Of a stretch of 35,282 nucleotides of DNA, positions 9,153 through 19,201 are shown piece after piece. The notes under the pieces were generated by a model. It ran no database searches and was not told the origin of the DNA. It saw only the letters and a list, made by a program, of their open reading frames with translations. Position 1 is the stretch's first letter. Every line of letters begins with the position of its first letter. The DNA is from Plakobranchus ocellatus (Eukaryota; Mollusca; Gastropoda; Plakobranchidae): positions 850,889 through 886,170 of the forward strand of contig BLXT01007302.1 in assembly GCA_019648995.1 (NCBI GenBank), in the 5' to 3' direction. The translations under genes were made by a program, and so were the position numbers.

Positions 9153-11699
9153 TCACCTGGGGCCCAGGTCGGCAGCATCCTGGCAGTATGGGTGATCAAA
9201 CAAGACAGGCTGGTAGTTTCCCCCTGGTGAGGAGATGAGCTCCTTCCCTCCCGCCAGCTCTGCCCCTGTAGCAGCACCATCACTTCGCTCCACTGAGCCA
9301 CTCTTCAGAGACCTGGAAGATGGTGGTATACTCTCACAACCTGATGTTGATGGTAAACACACTCCAGACCTTTCTTCCTGCTCCGACTCTGCCCCTGTAG
9401 CATTGCTCGCATTCCCTGAGACGCTGACTGTCCCTTGTGTGTTTGCAGGAGGACAGATCGAGGATGGTGGAGACAGTATTTGCTCCTTCCCTTGTCCCTC
9501 CTGTTCGGATTCCACCTCACCATTCTGATTCACTGAAGTTGTTGCGTTTGAGTTTAAACATGCTGAGTGAGAAGACAAGACATTTCCTTTCCTGCTGCTA
9601 TGCTGTTCTTTTTCATCTGCTTTCTGCTTCTTTTGAGTAGTAAGATATGAATTTGATGCCAATGAACTGCTGCCATTTTTCTCCATATGGAGGCTTGTCC
9701 CATCTGATGACATTGCCTGATGTGTGGGAGGCGCAGGAGTTAGATCGTCCATCCTTTCCAGAAGAGGTGGTGGACAGGAATCAAACACATTGTCAAACAA
9801 GTTTCCACGCTTTTTGATGGTAGCAGGCCCTGAGTCGTTTTTACCTGAGGACCGCTGTGGGGAGGGTGAGGTTCTCACCATCTTCTCCAGGACAGGTGGG
9901 GGGGTACCAGCCACAGGTTTGCTCAGGCTGACCCCAGGTCTTACTGGACTGCGCAGGCCTTTCTCAGAGTTATCTGCAGGGACAAGAGATCGACAATTCC
10001 CAACCTGCTCTTTTTGAAGAGAGATGCCACCATTTCCTTCAGATAAACTTGCATCATCCATCGCATTTTTCACATTTCGAACTGGACCAGAGGCAAAACT
10101 GCTGGCATGGTTTAGTGGTAGAGCTCTCGACTGAGCAAGGGGCATCTCAGAGCATGAGGGATTTGAACTGGCACTAGACAGTCCTGCAGATTCATTTGAA
10201 ATGGGACATTTTTGGATAATGACCGTTTTTACATAAGATGAATGGTGAGTGCCACGGCTTGCCTCATGGGATGATTTGTTTGTAGGTGCTGCTGCTGCTG
10301 CTGGCAGTGAGCATTCCTTCACGATGATTCTCTTCACAGTTTGACTATGATGATGATGATGATGCTGGTGATGATAGGGCGGGCTCGCCTTGCTTTCACC
10401 TCCTCTTTCACTTGAAGATTCTGATAGCACTGAGCTTTGTATGGGCTGCTTCTGTACCAAAACAATCGTCTTGGCCTTTGATCCACTCGACACAAAAGCA
10501 TCTCGCAACTTCTGTGCCAATGTGGACGCAATTTGAGTCTTGTCTGCGGTTGTAGGATCTTCTAAGCTGTCTTTGCTCTGCGATGCAATGGATGTCAATG
10601 CTGGTTGATTGGAGGTCTCCAACACAGTGTCAGCTGAGCCAAGTCTGGCATTTTCAGTGTCTGGGACTTCCTGCGGGAAAAATGAGGCTGCAGACGCCGT
10701 GTCAGCAATGACAGGAGATTTGATGCTCGAGTTGGATGATACAAGAGATGTGTTAGGAGCTGAAGGAGCTGTAGTTACAGTGACGGAGATTGTGGGAACT
10801 GATTCACCGAGTGGTGCTGACTCTGTCAACAAGGATGATGATGATGATGATGAATCTTCTTCCAGTAAAGCAGATTTTGAACATAAATCTCTTTCTACAT
10901 CCTCCTCTCTTCTATCGCTTAACGCTCTTTCTCCGCTCACACTACTGAAAGATGGGAAGCAAAGCCTAGGATGAAGACCACTTACCTTTGCGTTGAAGCT
11001 ATATGGAGGCTTGGACTCCTTAGCAGGTTCAAACTCTTTGCTCCAGTCGGCATGTCCCTTGTACATGGGCCTTCTGCCAGGGCGGTGACCTCTGATAGGG
11101 TCAGATCGCCACGCATGCAGGTTTACCGTTTGGTTCAGAGTATTGCTCCTCATATTGTCCTCCCCTTCTCTCAGCTCCTGACTGCCCTGTACAACAATGC
11201 TGGATGGGGCTTTGTCTTTGATATGACAATCTGAGTGTTGTGGTCTCTGAGTCTCTCCATCTGTGCTAGGGTCCGTCTTCACATCTTGCCATTTCTGAAT
11301 ATGAGAGAATGGACCTTTGTGCTTCCTTTGTGAAGATCTCAGGGATGGAGGATCCTGATCTTTGTAAAACTCACCAGAGGACTGAACATCTTTTCCTGTT
11401 TGTGACACAGTTTCATGTAAAGAATCCTCATACTTCACCAGTTCATTCACTTCAGCAGGGGCTTGCTCCTCTCCACCACTGTCAATCCCGTGAATTTTGC
11501 CAACTTCCTTTGACAGTGAAGAACTATCCCACTCCCTGATTTCTGTTTCCTTTTTTTGCAACTTTTCTTTGCGTGGTTTTCCATTTTGAGGAAAATCTTT
11601 TGGTCTGGGCTTCTTAAATGGTCCATTTTTGAGTGGCCGCCCCTCCTCCGCTGCTTCCAGAGTTCCATTCTGCCTGTCCTTGTCCTTGCCTTGTTTCCT
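9153..11699 (-). CDS. Large Ser/Pro-rich exon of an unrecognised protein (848 codons)
   Basis: I do not recognise this protein. The frame is open from acceptor TTTTTCTAG|AGGAAAC at 11699 to TGA at 9153, far longer than chance allows, so it is coding. It starts RKQGKDKDRQNGTLEAAEEG and is basic, then Ser/Thr/Pro-rich and largely disordered, with a Ser run (about residue 283), a His run (about 446) and no globular domain. Three related motifs occur: KTIVLVQKQP (410), KRIIVKECSLP (456) and KTVIIQKCPI (491). A second pair is PPPVLEKM (600) and PPPLLERM (643). A strong donor (CAAAG|GTAAGT) after residue 238 suggests alternative splicing, and CCCCAG|GTGAAT at 9157 overlaps the stop, so the exon may be internal. 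It lies 7.5 kb downstream of the KDM2 stop on the same strand; it may be a separate gene or an alternative KDM2 3' end. Confidence 0.85.
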   Translation of the reverse strand, partial: RKQGKDKDRQNGTLEAAEEGRPLKNGPFKKPRPKDFPQNGKPRKEKLQKKETEIREWDSSSLSKEVGKIHGIDSGGEEQAPAEVNELVKYEDSLHETVSQTGKDVQSSGEFYKDQDPPSLRSSQRKHKGPFSHIQKWQDVKTDPSTDGETQRPQHSDCHIKDKAPSSIVVQGSQELREGEDNMRSNTLNQTVNLHAWRSDPIRGHRPGRRPMYKGHADWSKEFEPAKESKPPYSFNAKVSGLHPRLCFPSFSSVSGERALSDRREEDVERDLCSKSALLEEDSSSSSSSLLTESAPLGESVPTISVTVTTAPSAPNTSLVSSNSSIKSPVIADTASAASFFPQEVPDTENARLGSADTVLETSNQPALTSIASQSKDSLEDPTTADKTQIASTLAQKLRDAFVSSGSKAKTIVLVQKQPIQSSVLSESSSERGGESKASPPYHHQHHHHHHSQTVKRIIVKECSLPAAAAAPTNKSSHEASRGTHHSSYVKTVIIQKCPISNESAGLSSASSNPSCSEMPLAQSRALPLNHASSFASGPVRNVKNAMDDASLSEGNGGISLQKEQVGNCRSLVPADNSEKGLRSPVRPGVSLSKPVAGTPPPVLEKMVRTSPSPQRSSGKNDSGPATIKKRGNLFDNVFDSCPPPLLERMDDLTPAPPTHQAMSSDGTSLHMEKNGSSSLASNSYLTTQKKQKADEKEQHSSRKGNVLSSHSACLNSNATTSVNQNGEVESEQEGQGKEQILSPPSSICPPANTQGTVSVSGNASNATGAESEQEERSGVCLPSTSGCESIPPSSRSLKSGSVERSDGAATGAELAGGKELISSPGGNYQPVLFDHPYCQDAADLGPR
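10101..10172 (+). repeat. tRNA-like SINE head inside a coding exon
   Basis: The 72-base segment starts GCTGGCATGGTTTAGTGGTA and has a good A box (TGGTTTAGTGGTAGAGC) with a pairable D stem. At normal tRNA spacing there is a B-box-like GGGATTTGAAC. C56 of the T loop is T and the anticodon stem does not pair, so it is not a functional tRNA. It lies antisense to the 848-codon frame and specifies about residues 510-533 of it. It differs from the three other SINE copies in its head sequence. Confidence 0.6.
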
Positions 11700-13350
11700 C
11701 TAGAAAAAGAAAGTAAAAATAAAAACATCTTTGTTTTTTCCTCCCATCTTCCTTTGAATAAGTTTTTTACACATTTACAAAAACTGGAAAATCTTAAAAC
11801 ATTTGGGTAGATCTAGAGGCAAAGTCACTACACCGTAAGACAATTTGTGGTAAAAACCAAAGATGAAAAAATGAATTTTATACATTGTGCTTTCAGGCAT
11901 TAAACTATATCAGGCACTGCCTGACTCCCTCAAACAATGAGAGAGCATTTTTGTGTACATTTAGAACTAAACCACTTGTCCCTGCCTCAAAACATGTTGT
12001 CAAGACTTCTTCACAACGCATGAGAACTTGGGATTTTAAAATTTGCTTAGACCAATCAAAGTTTTAATGGCACTCAGTTGTGCATCTTACTACAGGGTAA
12101 AGGCTCAAAATTCCTTCAATCATTAATTTCTTTTGTAGTAATACAGATCTGAAAACCCAAGCGATGTAAACATGAAAAACGCTGCTTTATGAAGATGAAA
12201 GCAAGGTGAATAAAGTTTCAAATGAACAGAATGCACAAAAATTATCTACATGTAGTCAGGCCATTATCACAACAGTCTTAACACTCTACAAAATAGTTAT
12301 AGTAATCTAGTTTGCCTTAATTTGTGCAGTTGTATAGAAAAACAAAAAAAAAGAAAAGCAATCACAATCTACTGTACTTAGCAGAACGAAAAACATCCAT
12401 TTAGATAAATGCACATCAATTGGAGCAGCATTTGTAGACAAAAATCAGCAGACAATATTGGAGTTTATACATAAATTTTGATGCAGATTTGTTTTACATT
12501 CCCAAAGAAATCAGACACCACTCAAAATTAGATTATATAGGGGTTTTGCAGAGCTATTTGGTATCAAAACAATTTCAACATTTCTTTTTCCCTCTCTCTA
12601 AAACCATGCAAATCTAAGGAACAATATTTGATGATAAGACACAAGGAATATCCCAGAATATTGATGCTGAAATGAAGGCAATTTAAGTGAACTTTATGTC
12701 AAAACTTACCGAAATGAATACGACTGCAATAATAATTCCATTCAAAAACAAAGATATCTCTAAAATTTTTGCAGAAAAAATCAAAAGCTTTATATGTTTG
12801 GATTATAACGTGGCTAAGCTTTCGTTGATCAGCTCCAATTCAGCCATGACTTTTGAAAGAGAAGACAAATGAAGCCTATAAAACAGTTTGCTTTTCACAA
12901 GATTTAATGGCTATAATGCAATATTACATAATTTACAAGTTGGAGAGTATTCTAGAATCCATTAATACTTCTTTTTTTTTTTAAGGGTATATTTGGAGGT
13001 CTTCCCCCTTTATTAAATCAACTTGTATAGATCATAAAAAAATGTTATAAAAAAATTCTGTATACCTCAAAACAATTTTTTACTGGCCTGCACAGCCTTA
13101 TTCAAGGAATTTTGACAATGCCTGGTTTTCTCCAGCCTTGCCATAAGTTCATTAATTTTTAATATTTTATATATAAAAAAGACAAGCCAACTGGCATTGA
13201 AAGCCATAAGGCTTGCTTGCTATGTGAAATTGTTAACTTAGACGAGCATTAGCTAAGCTACATCGCACTTTAATAATATGCAATAAAAATGTTAATACAA
13301 ATAGACAAAAAAAAAAACAAAAAAAAAAAGCGAAATAAGCTACATGTAGA

Positions 13351-13437
13351 GCAGTTCTGCCTTAGCCAATCAAAGAGCAGTGTCGTCTACAGACTCAACA
13401 CTAACGACACTGCCTTTCATTGGCTACAGCAGAGTTG
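13351..13437. repeat. 87-base hairpin element, copy 2
   Basis: The left arm, 13351-13386, contains TTAGCCAATCAAAGAGCAGT; the right arm is 13404-13437 (ACGACACTGCCTTTCATTGG, then CTACAGCAGAG). They pair over about 30 positions around a 17-base loop. Same length and layout as the copy at 6655-6741, so this is a small MITE-like or structured-RNA family. Confidence 0.72.
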
Positions 13438-13694
13438 TTACTAGTCCAGCACTGGCAAATATCCAGTTTGTGCTTAGGCCTCGGCAAAACTTCATCTAAT
13501 ATAGCAGCACTGTTCTGTAGTATGTTTCTGGGTATGTAAAGCAAATCAGTAAAGCTGCCACAAAATGAGACATTTTGCAGTTTATGGACAACTAGGTTCC
13601 GTGCCTCCCAAAGATCACCAACCATATGTTTTACATAGTGTCTGTCTAGACTCTCCAAAAGGATCAGTAGGCCATGCTCTTGCGGTTTGTATTC
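13401..13694 (-). CDS. Candidate exon running into a hairpin repeat
   Basis: After an acceptor-like TTTTTGGTAG|GAATAC the frame stays open for 97 codons: EYKPQEHGLLILLESLDRHY, then VKHMVGDLWEARNLVV and so on, with a stop at 13401. Composition is protein-like in the first 75 residues. Two things argue for caution: the middle (KLQNVSFCGSF) overlaps a dispersed repeat core at 13554-13580, and the last dozen residues come from the hairpin element at 13351-13437. It may be a terminal exon that acquired its stop from the repeat, part of the same transcript as the 848-codon exon (both start in phase 0), or a chance ORF. No family recognised. Confidence 0.3.
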   Translation of the reverse strand, partial: EYKPQEHGLLILLESLDRHYVKHMVGDLWEARNLVVHKLQNVSFCGSFTDLLYIPRNILQNSAAILDEVLPRPKHKLDICQCWTSNNSAVANERQCR

Positions 13695-14590
13695 CTACCA
13701 AAAATCAAAATCAAAATCAAGCTTTAAAATTTTGAATGTAAAAAAGTTGATGATTTTAACAGCTGCATTAAGACACACACGTTCCACTTCCAACTTCAAA
13801 ACATCTCATTCTCTAGCATGTCAGTACACATTATACTGTTTTATAACTGTAAGAATAGGCAAGGTGGGAGTGAAAAATAGAAAGAAATGAAAGAGAAGGA
13901 GCAAAAGGAAAGAAAATTTTTGTTTGAAAAGACAAGCTGGCAGATATAGCTGGTCACCATTGTTACTTCTTTTTAATTCATTGTCAGAGCCTGTATAAAA
14001 TTATAAAACTCAAATTTCTAAGTGCAAAAAATTTTGAGATTTCTTCATCCTCTCTGGCAAAAAGATTTTTTTTTTTTTTACTGCAACTTTGATTTAAAAA
14101 AAAAATGAATTACAAATTCTTGCAAAATCAATCTAGTGTGTGAAGGTTGTAAAGCATCAGAAAAAGTTGAACGTGTGAAAGATTAGTAGAGTCCCTGACA
14201 TTTTACACCCCCTACTAGTTAAAGCAGATGCAGCCCTGAAGGCTTTCACTGGCCACATCTCACAAGACACTTAAGTGCTTGCCATATTAATACTAACTCT
14301 GGCAAACTAAAATATTCCTAATTATAAGAATTAGCAAAATCAAAATTTTAAATCATAAATTCAAACTACAGTAATTAATGTTATTAAAAAAATTCTTTTA
14401 TATTTGTCGCAACGTTTTTTGTTTTTGCTTTTTAACTTACCACCAATTTTCTTTTTCGTTAGAGACCACACCCTAGCAATAGCATAGAAAAGTAGAAGCA
14501 TGGTGAGTGTGCTTTGTTTGGTTCACTTGTTTGTTTCTATAAAAATCGAGCCTGTAATACAGTAATTCACCCTCCATATTTAGCACATGC

Positions 14591-14917
14591 TTGAAAAAGG
14601 TCTACAAGGCTCAAAGAGGTAAAATCATTGTCACCTTGAACGATGACATCATAATACACCAATCGAGCAACGAGGCAAGAGCAAGTGTTTGTGATGCCAT
14701 TCAACTTTTGATTGTATCAAATTTCAACATCTCAGAGCAGCGTGCGCTCGACATTTACTACACCCAAGACAAGGTTTCTGCTTCAATAGAATCCTTTCCT
14801 CTAGCCAGTGACATTCCATACTATTTTGCTATGCTGACCCTAAAAAAAAAAATAAAAATGTTTTCTCGGGGTGGGTCTACTTCAACTGTAAGAGTAAAGG
14901 GTCCTCTGGAAACCTAG
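14591..14917 (+). other. Plus-strand open frame of uncertain status
   Basis: The frame reads LKKVYKAQRGKIIVTLNDD, then IIIHQSSNEARASVCDAIQL and on to a stop at 14917, about 109 codons. The first 80 residues look more protein-like than most shadow frames and the base composition is richer in GC than the flanks. There is no ATG start, no convincing donor, and the last part goes through an A-run. It could be a decayed exon or a mobile-element fragment. No family recognised. Confidence 0.2.
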
Positions 14918-15748
14918 GCCAGAGGATATAGATGGGAGAGGTGTCAGTACAAATTTAAGCTACAGAGTATGTATCATTTTTTTGTGTTGTGTATTTTGAT
15001 GTATTGACATTCTAGCAAATATCTAACAACCATGTGCAGTGTCTTTTATTTCAATATAGCTTGAGCGTTTTGTGCTTATAGATGACTGAAAACAAATGCA
15101 GAACCTTGCAAAGCTCAATACATAACAATAACAAATACTGTGCTTGAGGAAAAAAGTGATATTAAAAAATAAAATTGTGTAGGCAAACTCTTTACTTTAT
15201 TACTTACACGTCACACTTGCATGTAAAACGTAATGTTACATACAAAAAGATGTCAAAAAACACAAAAAAATAATACATATCAACACTATAGAATATTAAT
15301 ATAGCATATTGCATTAGGCCATGTTACAAGATCTATCTGAATATTACATTGCCAAACATGTTAGCTCATCTTGAAGCTCAAAAATCTTAATTTGACTAGA
15401 TAAATCATTTTTAATCAGTACATCAGCTAGTCCTACTGGATTTGGAATTTGCACATGACAGGCTTTAGAAAGAGCCATTCAAAGATAATGTGTCTCTTCT
15501 AGATTTCTTTAAATGAAAAACTCCAGACATAATGTTTTCACCTTGGCACAGAATCGGCTCAGCCCAGTACAGAGTGCACCACTGTAAACTCTATCAGGAG
15601 ATAATCACAACTGATATTGTGCAGTTTACAACTTGTAACCCATTTACACTCGTTGAAAAAATCTCAGTGAAAGAAATTGTATGAAATTATTATTTTCATT
15701 TCAGGGAGTAAAATGGCAACTGCAGTTTTATATCAAAAAGATGTTACA

Positions 15749-15826
15749 GTGCTGTCCCCACAAAATGAGAGGTTTTGCCGGGAAAACGGCCAAGGAAAAT
15801 TCCCTCATATGTTTTAGAGACAGCAC
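15749..15826 (+). repeat. MITE-like element with GTGCTGTC terminal inverted repeats
   Basis: A 78-base segment starts GTGCTGTC and ends GACAGCAC, with imperfect pairing further in (ACAAAATGAGAGG against the complement of CCTCATATGTTTT). Its core CCACAAAATGAGAGGTTTTG recurs at 13554, 24979, 26394 and, inverted, 26581. Confidence 0.6.
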
Positions 15827-16019
15827 CAGGCTGAAATTTTATGCAGTAATAAACACTGCGAGACTCTCTCCCTGGAGACGTTTCTGAGTGTAAAGACAAT
15901 GAACTAAAGCAACTGTAACCAAGTTTATTTCACCAGTTGTTACTGCAGCAAAACCACTCATGTTACGGTGACACTACAAAATACTACATGGAGAAGCCAC
16001 AATTGCTTCTCTAGGTATA

Positions 16020-16190
16020 ATACAGCCTGCACACTGCAAGGTGTGAGGATCTCAGGCTTTTAGGACTCACATAACCTGGGCATTGGTGGCTAGCTTCTAA
16101 ATAAAACCCAAAAGAGAAAACCCCCTGCACATTTCAGGGCAGGTTTTCCAGCCACTGGGCCAACACACCCCCTACAGTGGAGAGTGAGTG
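16020..16190 (-). repeat. tRNA-derived SINE, copy 3, reverse orientation
   Basis: Read on the minus strand it gives GGTGTGTTGGCCCAGTGG, CAGGGGGTTTTCTCTTTTGG, CCACCAATGCCCAGG and AAAAGCCTGAGATC, matching copy 1 block by block. The B box is decayed (GGGTTTTATTTAG). Confidence 0.68.
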
Positions 16191-18420
16191 TAACTTTCCA
16201 GAGACACGGACTGGGCACATGACACATCCAGGGCTACGCTGCCTTCAGTATTTATGATATTTGAGGTGAGAAGAGCAATTGCATGTCAAGATGGAAATCT
16301 CCTAAAATCCCCAAAGGCCTCCAAACTCCCATACCACAAAGGATCACTTTTGGGTATTGATTGGCTGCTGGGATAATAGTGAGGAAATGAATGTCCCAAC
16401 CAGAAATCCGCATCTAATATTGGAGTTTCACAGCTATCAAGGGGTCATCAAAAAATTGGGTGTGCTTGTGAATTCTATACCACATAAGGAGAATCTAGGA
16501 TTCTAAGAGTTGAGGCCAGAGTAAAGCCTTGGATCGGAATTGTAGGAATCAGGCTACTACGGTGTTTGATTTGGCACAGAAAGCTACTAGAGCCTGAGTA
16601 TAGGATACCAAATCTTCAAAAACCTCACTCCTTGAAGCGAAGGATGGAAGATAAACATCCTGAGTAGTAACACTAAACTGATGTGTTACAAACTATACAT
16701 CATTCAGCGCATGATATCACATTCTCCATCCCTAGACCTAAGGCCAGTAAAGAACAATATCTAGGAAGGCAAGTTTTCCTCATTTTATGATCTTTTTTCC
16801 TCCAGGTACTCCATCATTTCCTGGCCCAGGAGGTAAGCCTGTAAGCACACATCAGGTCTGGTCATACGGAGATTAAATCAGTCCGTAAAAGTCAAAAGTT
16901 AAATCTGTGGAGTTTTAAATCACTGCAAAAACTGTCAAGCTCTGCTCTAAAAGTTCACACTTGAAAATAAAGTGAAAAGCTACTAATACTGTTATTGTAA
17001 CCAATGAAGAGTAAGATCACTGACAATTCTGTGAAATCTTACATGGATAGATGGGGGAAGGGAGAAAGGGAAGGTTATACATGCATCTTACTTTGGGTTA
17101 AAGAATTGTTATTTTGAGGTAGCATCAAATCAATACTTTCATATCTCAATAATTTAGAAATAAAAATTTATCTGCTTTTTCTTCATTAATGTTTTTAAAC
17201 TTAACACACAAATCACAAAAAAAAAAAAGCAATACAAGCAATATCCTGCATTGTCAAAGTCAAACTTACTCAATTTAATGCCCGCAATAAAAGGCAGTAG
17301 TTTAAAAAAATCTATCGGGAGAACATATAATCACATCCCATTTCTATACGACCCCTGACCTAGGGATGATTCACTACAAATGTGCAGATAATGAATATCA
17401 GAAACAGCCCTCGTCTAAATACCACATGTATATATATTTTATCTTCACTAAGAATGCTGGAGAAAGTCTTTGGTGTTTGTCGTATCACAGCCTCTTCAAA
17501 CCAAATGTTAGAATTTACAGGTGATATATATGAAATCCTGTCGTTAACTACTCAGCCAAACAATAGACCAACCTCTGTATTGTATATTAACGGCAACTTA
17601 TTGTCTTAACATCTAAGAATCAAGTTGCTGAACAGATGTACACTCTTTGTTTGCTCTGTTATTACCTAAAGAAAAACTATGCAAATTCAGACATATTTAT
17701 GTGATATTACACCCTTTCATTGGCAAGCTCTCTTTGACCATGCAGAGACAAAGAAAAATCTTTGAACTAGGTTTTCATGGCAAAGGCACTTCTGCCAAAA
17801 ACAATCTATACTTTAGAAAATGGTCATCAAGCCAAGGAAGAATGTCTTAATTTCTACAATAATATTAGATTGAAATATTGTTTCAACCTTTAAATAACAA
17901 TAGTTATAGGCGGCTGGTGTGGAATATTGTTGTAATTTTATTTTAGGCTATAAGGACTTAGTATTCTCAATCATATGTGGAAATAATGTGTTATGTCATG
18001 ATCTTTTCACAAAAATGACACGAGGGCCTGGAAACAAACTTTGAGACACTCTCCGAATAATTGCATGCACAAAAAAAAATGACATTTTTTTAACCACTTA
18101 AAATGATTTCATCAATAATTTTTAGATAAAGCCCATGCTACCACAGACCTACATTTTATTCAGCTACCAAAAGAGTACTCAAAGAATGAATAGATTTTAA
18201 AATATCAAAATATGGAAAACCCATAACACGAAGCAATTCAAACAAGATAACCAATTTCTTTTTGAATGTTTTGTATGGGATAATAATGCAAAGAAGAAAG
18301 ATGTTGTTAAAGGGGTGAAGATCCTTTCTCCGAAACTCAATGATGAAGCAGACTTGAACTGACCAAAACATCTGTTCTTTCATGAACTTTTGACCTTTGT
18401 AAAAAGCTCCATATTTTCTG

Positions 18421-18445
18421 ATAAAAAAAAAAAAAAAAAAAAAAA
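18421..18445. repeat. Poly-A tract
   Basis: A run of about 24 A residues, the longest of many A or T runs in the window. No adjoining SINE or retrogene body was seen. Confidence 0.85.
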
Positions 18446-19201
18446 GACTTGGGCTTCAACACAATCCAGAAAGAAAAATCTAAGGAAAATAATTGATCAC
18501 AAATTCACACTTTTTCTACCATCCATTTGCCTTCTGATTACATTGACATTCTTGTAAATGGTTTGTTCTCATTCATCAGAGGTAATAGCAATGTCTTGAC
18601 ACAAAAGAATACACAAGATTTTTTTTTCCACACAAAAATGACATTCTAAAACAGCCCTTAAAAAGTTTCAGAACTAAAAATAATCAGTACAACATCAGAA
18701 ACTAACAACACTTTCTCGCAGAAATAACAGTTTGAATCAATAAGAACTAATTCTGGACTGCCTATGTCTGAATCTCTATACATTTTGTTTAAAAACATAT
18801 CACAACCTCACATTTTCAAACCCCTGCCGTTAAGGTATGTTTTTCACAACTTTTATAACTTGATTCTCTCCTCATAAGAAAACACAAAAAAATTTTTACA
18901 ATAAAATTGTAGTAAACACCACCATTGCACAAATTTATGACAATTGCTTTCGAAGAAATCATTTTATACTTCAAATGTAGCGAGAAATTAAGCATATTTC
19001 TGGTACAAAGTCCTCAAAAATCTTTAAAAAAAGAAGAAAGGAAACTTAAACCCTATGTCCATGTAAAAAAAAAAAAGCAAAAATGCTGCAGAGGCTTCAG
19101 TGAGCTAGAGACTGGCATGGGTGTAAGAGATTTCTTCCACAACCTGAACAATAAAAATTGCCACAATATTAATAACAGAAACTGTTGGGTGGTAGAACAA
19201 G

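Larger units (their letters stand above)
11700..19201. other. Spacer or intron between the 848-codon exon and the KDM2 stop
   Basis: Contains the candidate exon (13401-13694), hairpin copy 2, the GTGCTGTC element, SINE copy 3 and the uncertain plus-strand frame at 14591. The first part next to 19201 is presumably the KDM2 3' UTR; minus-strand AATAAA words lie near 18155 and 17936. No first exon, ATG context or promoter was recognised here for a separate downstream gene. Confidence 0.5.

Noticed and set aside
10101-10172. A functional tRNA gene
   Set aside because: The T loop lacks the invariant C, and the anticodon stem does not pair; it is better read as a SINE head.
9235-11539. Many plus-strand frames across the 848-codon exon
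   Set aside because: They are shadows of a long, moderately GC-rich minus-strand coding frame.
13080-13160. Minus-strand coiled-coil-like frame (NELMARLEKTRHCQNSLNKA)
   Set aside because: It is short, has a poor acceptor tract, and stops before the nearest good donor; chance or a decayed exon.
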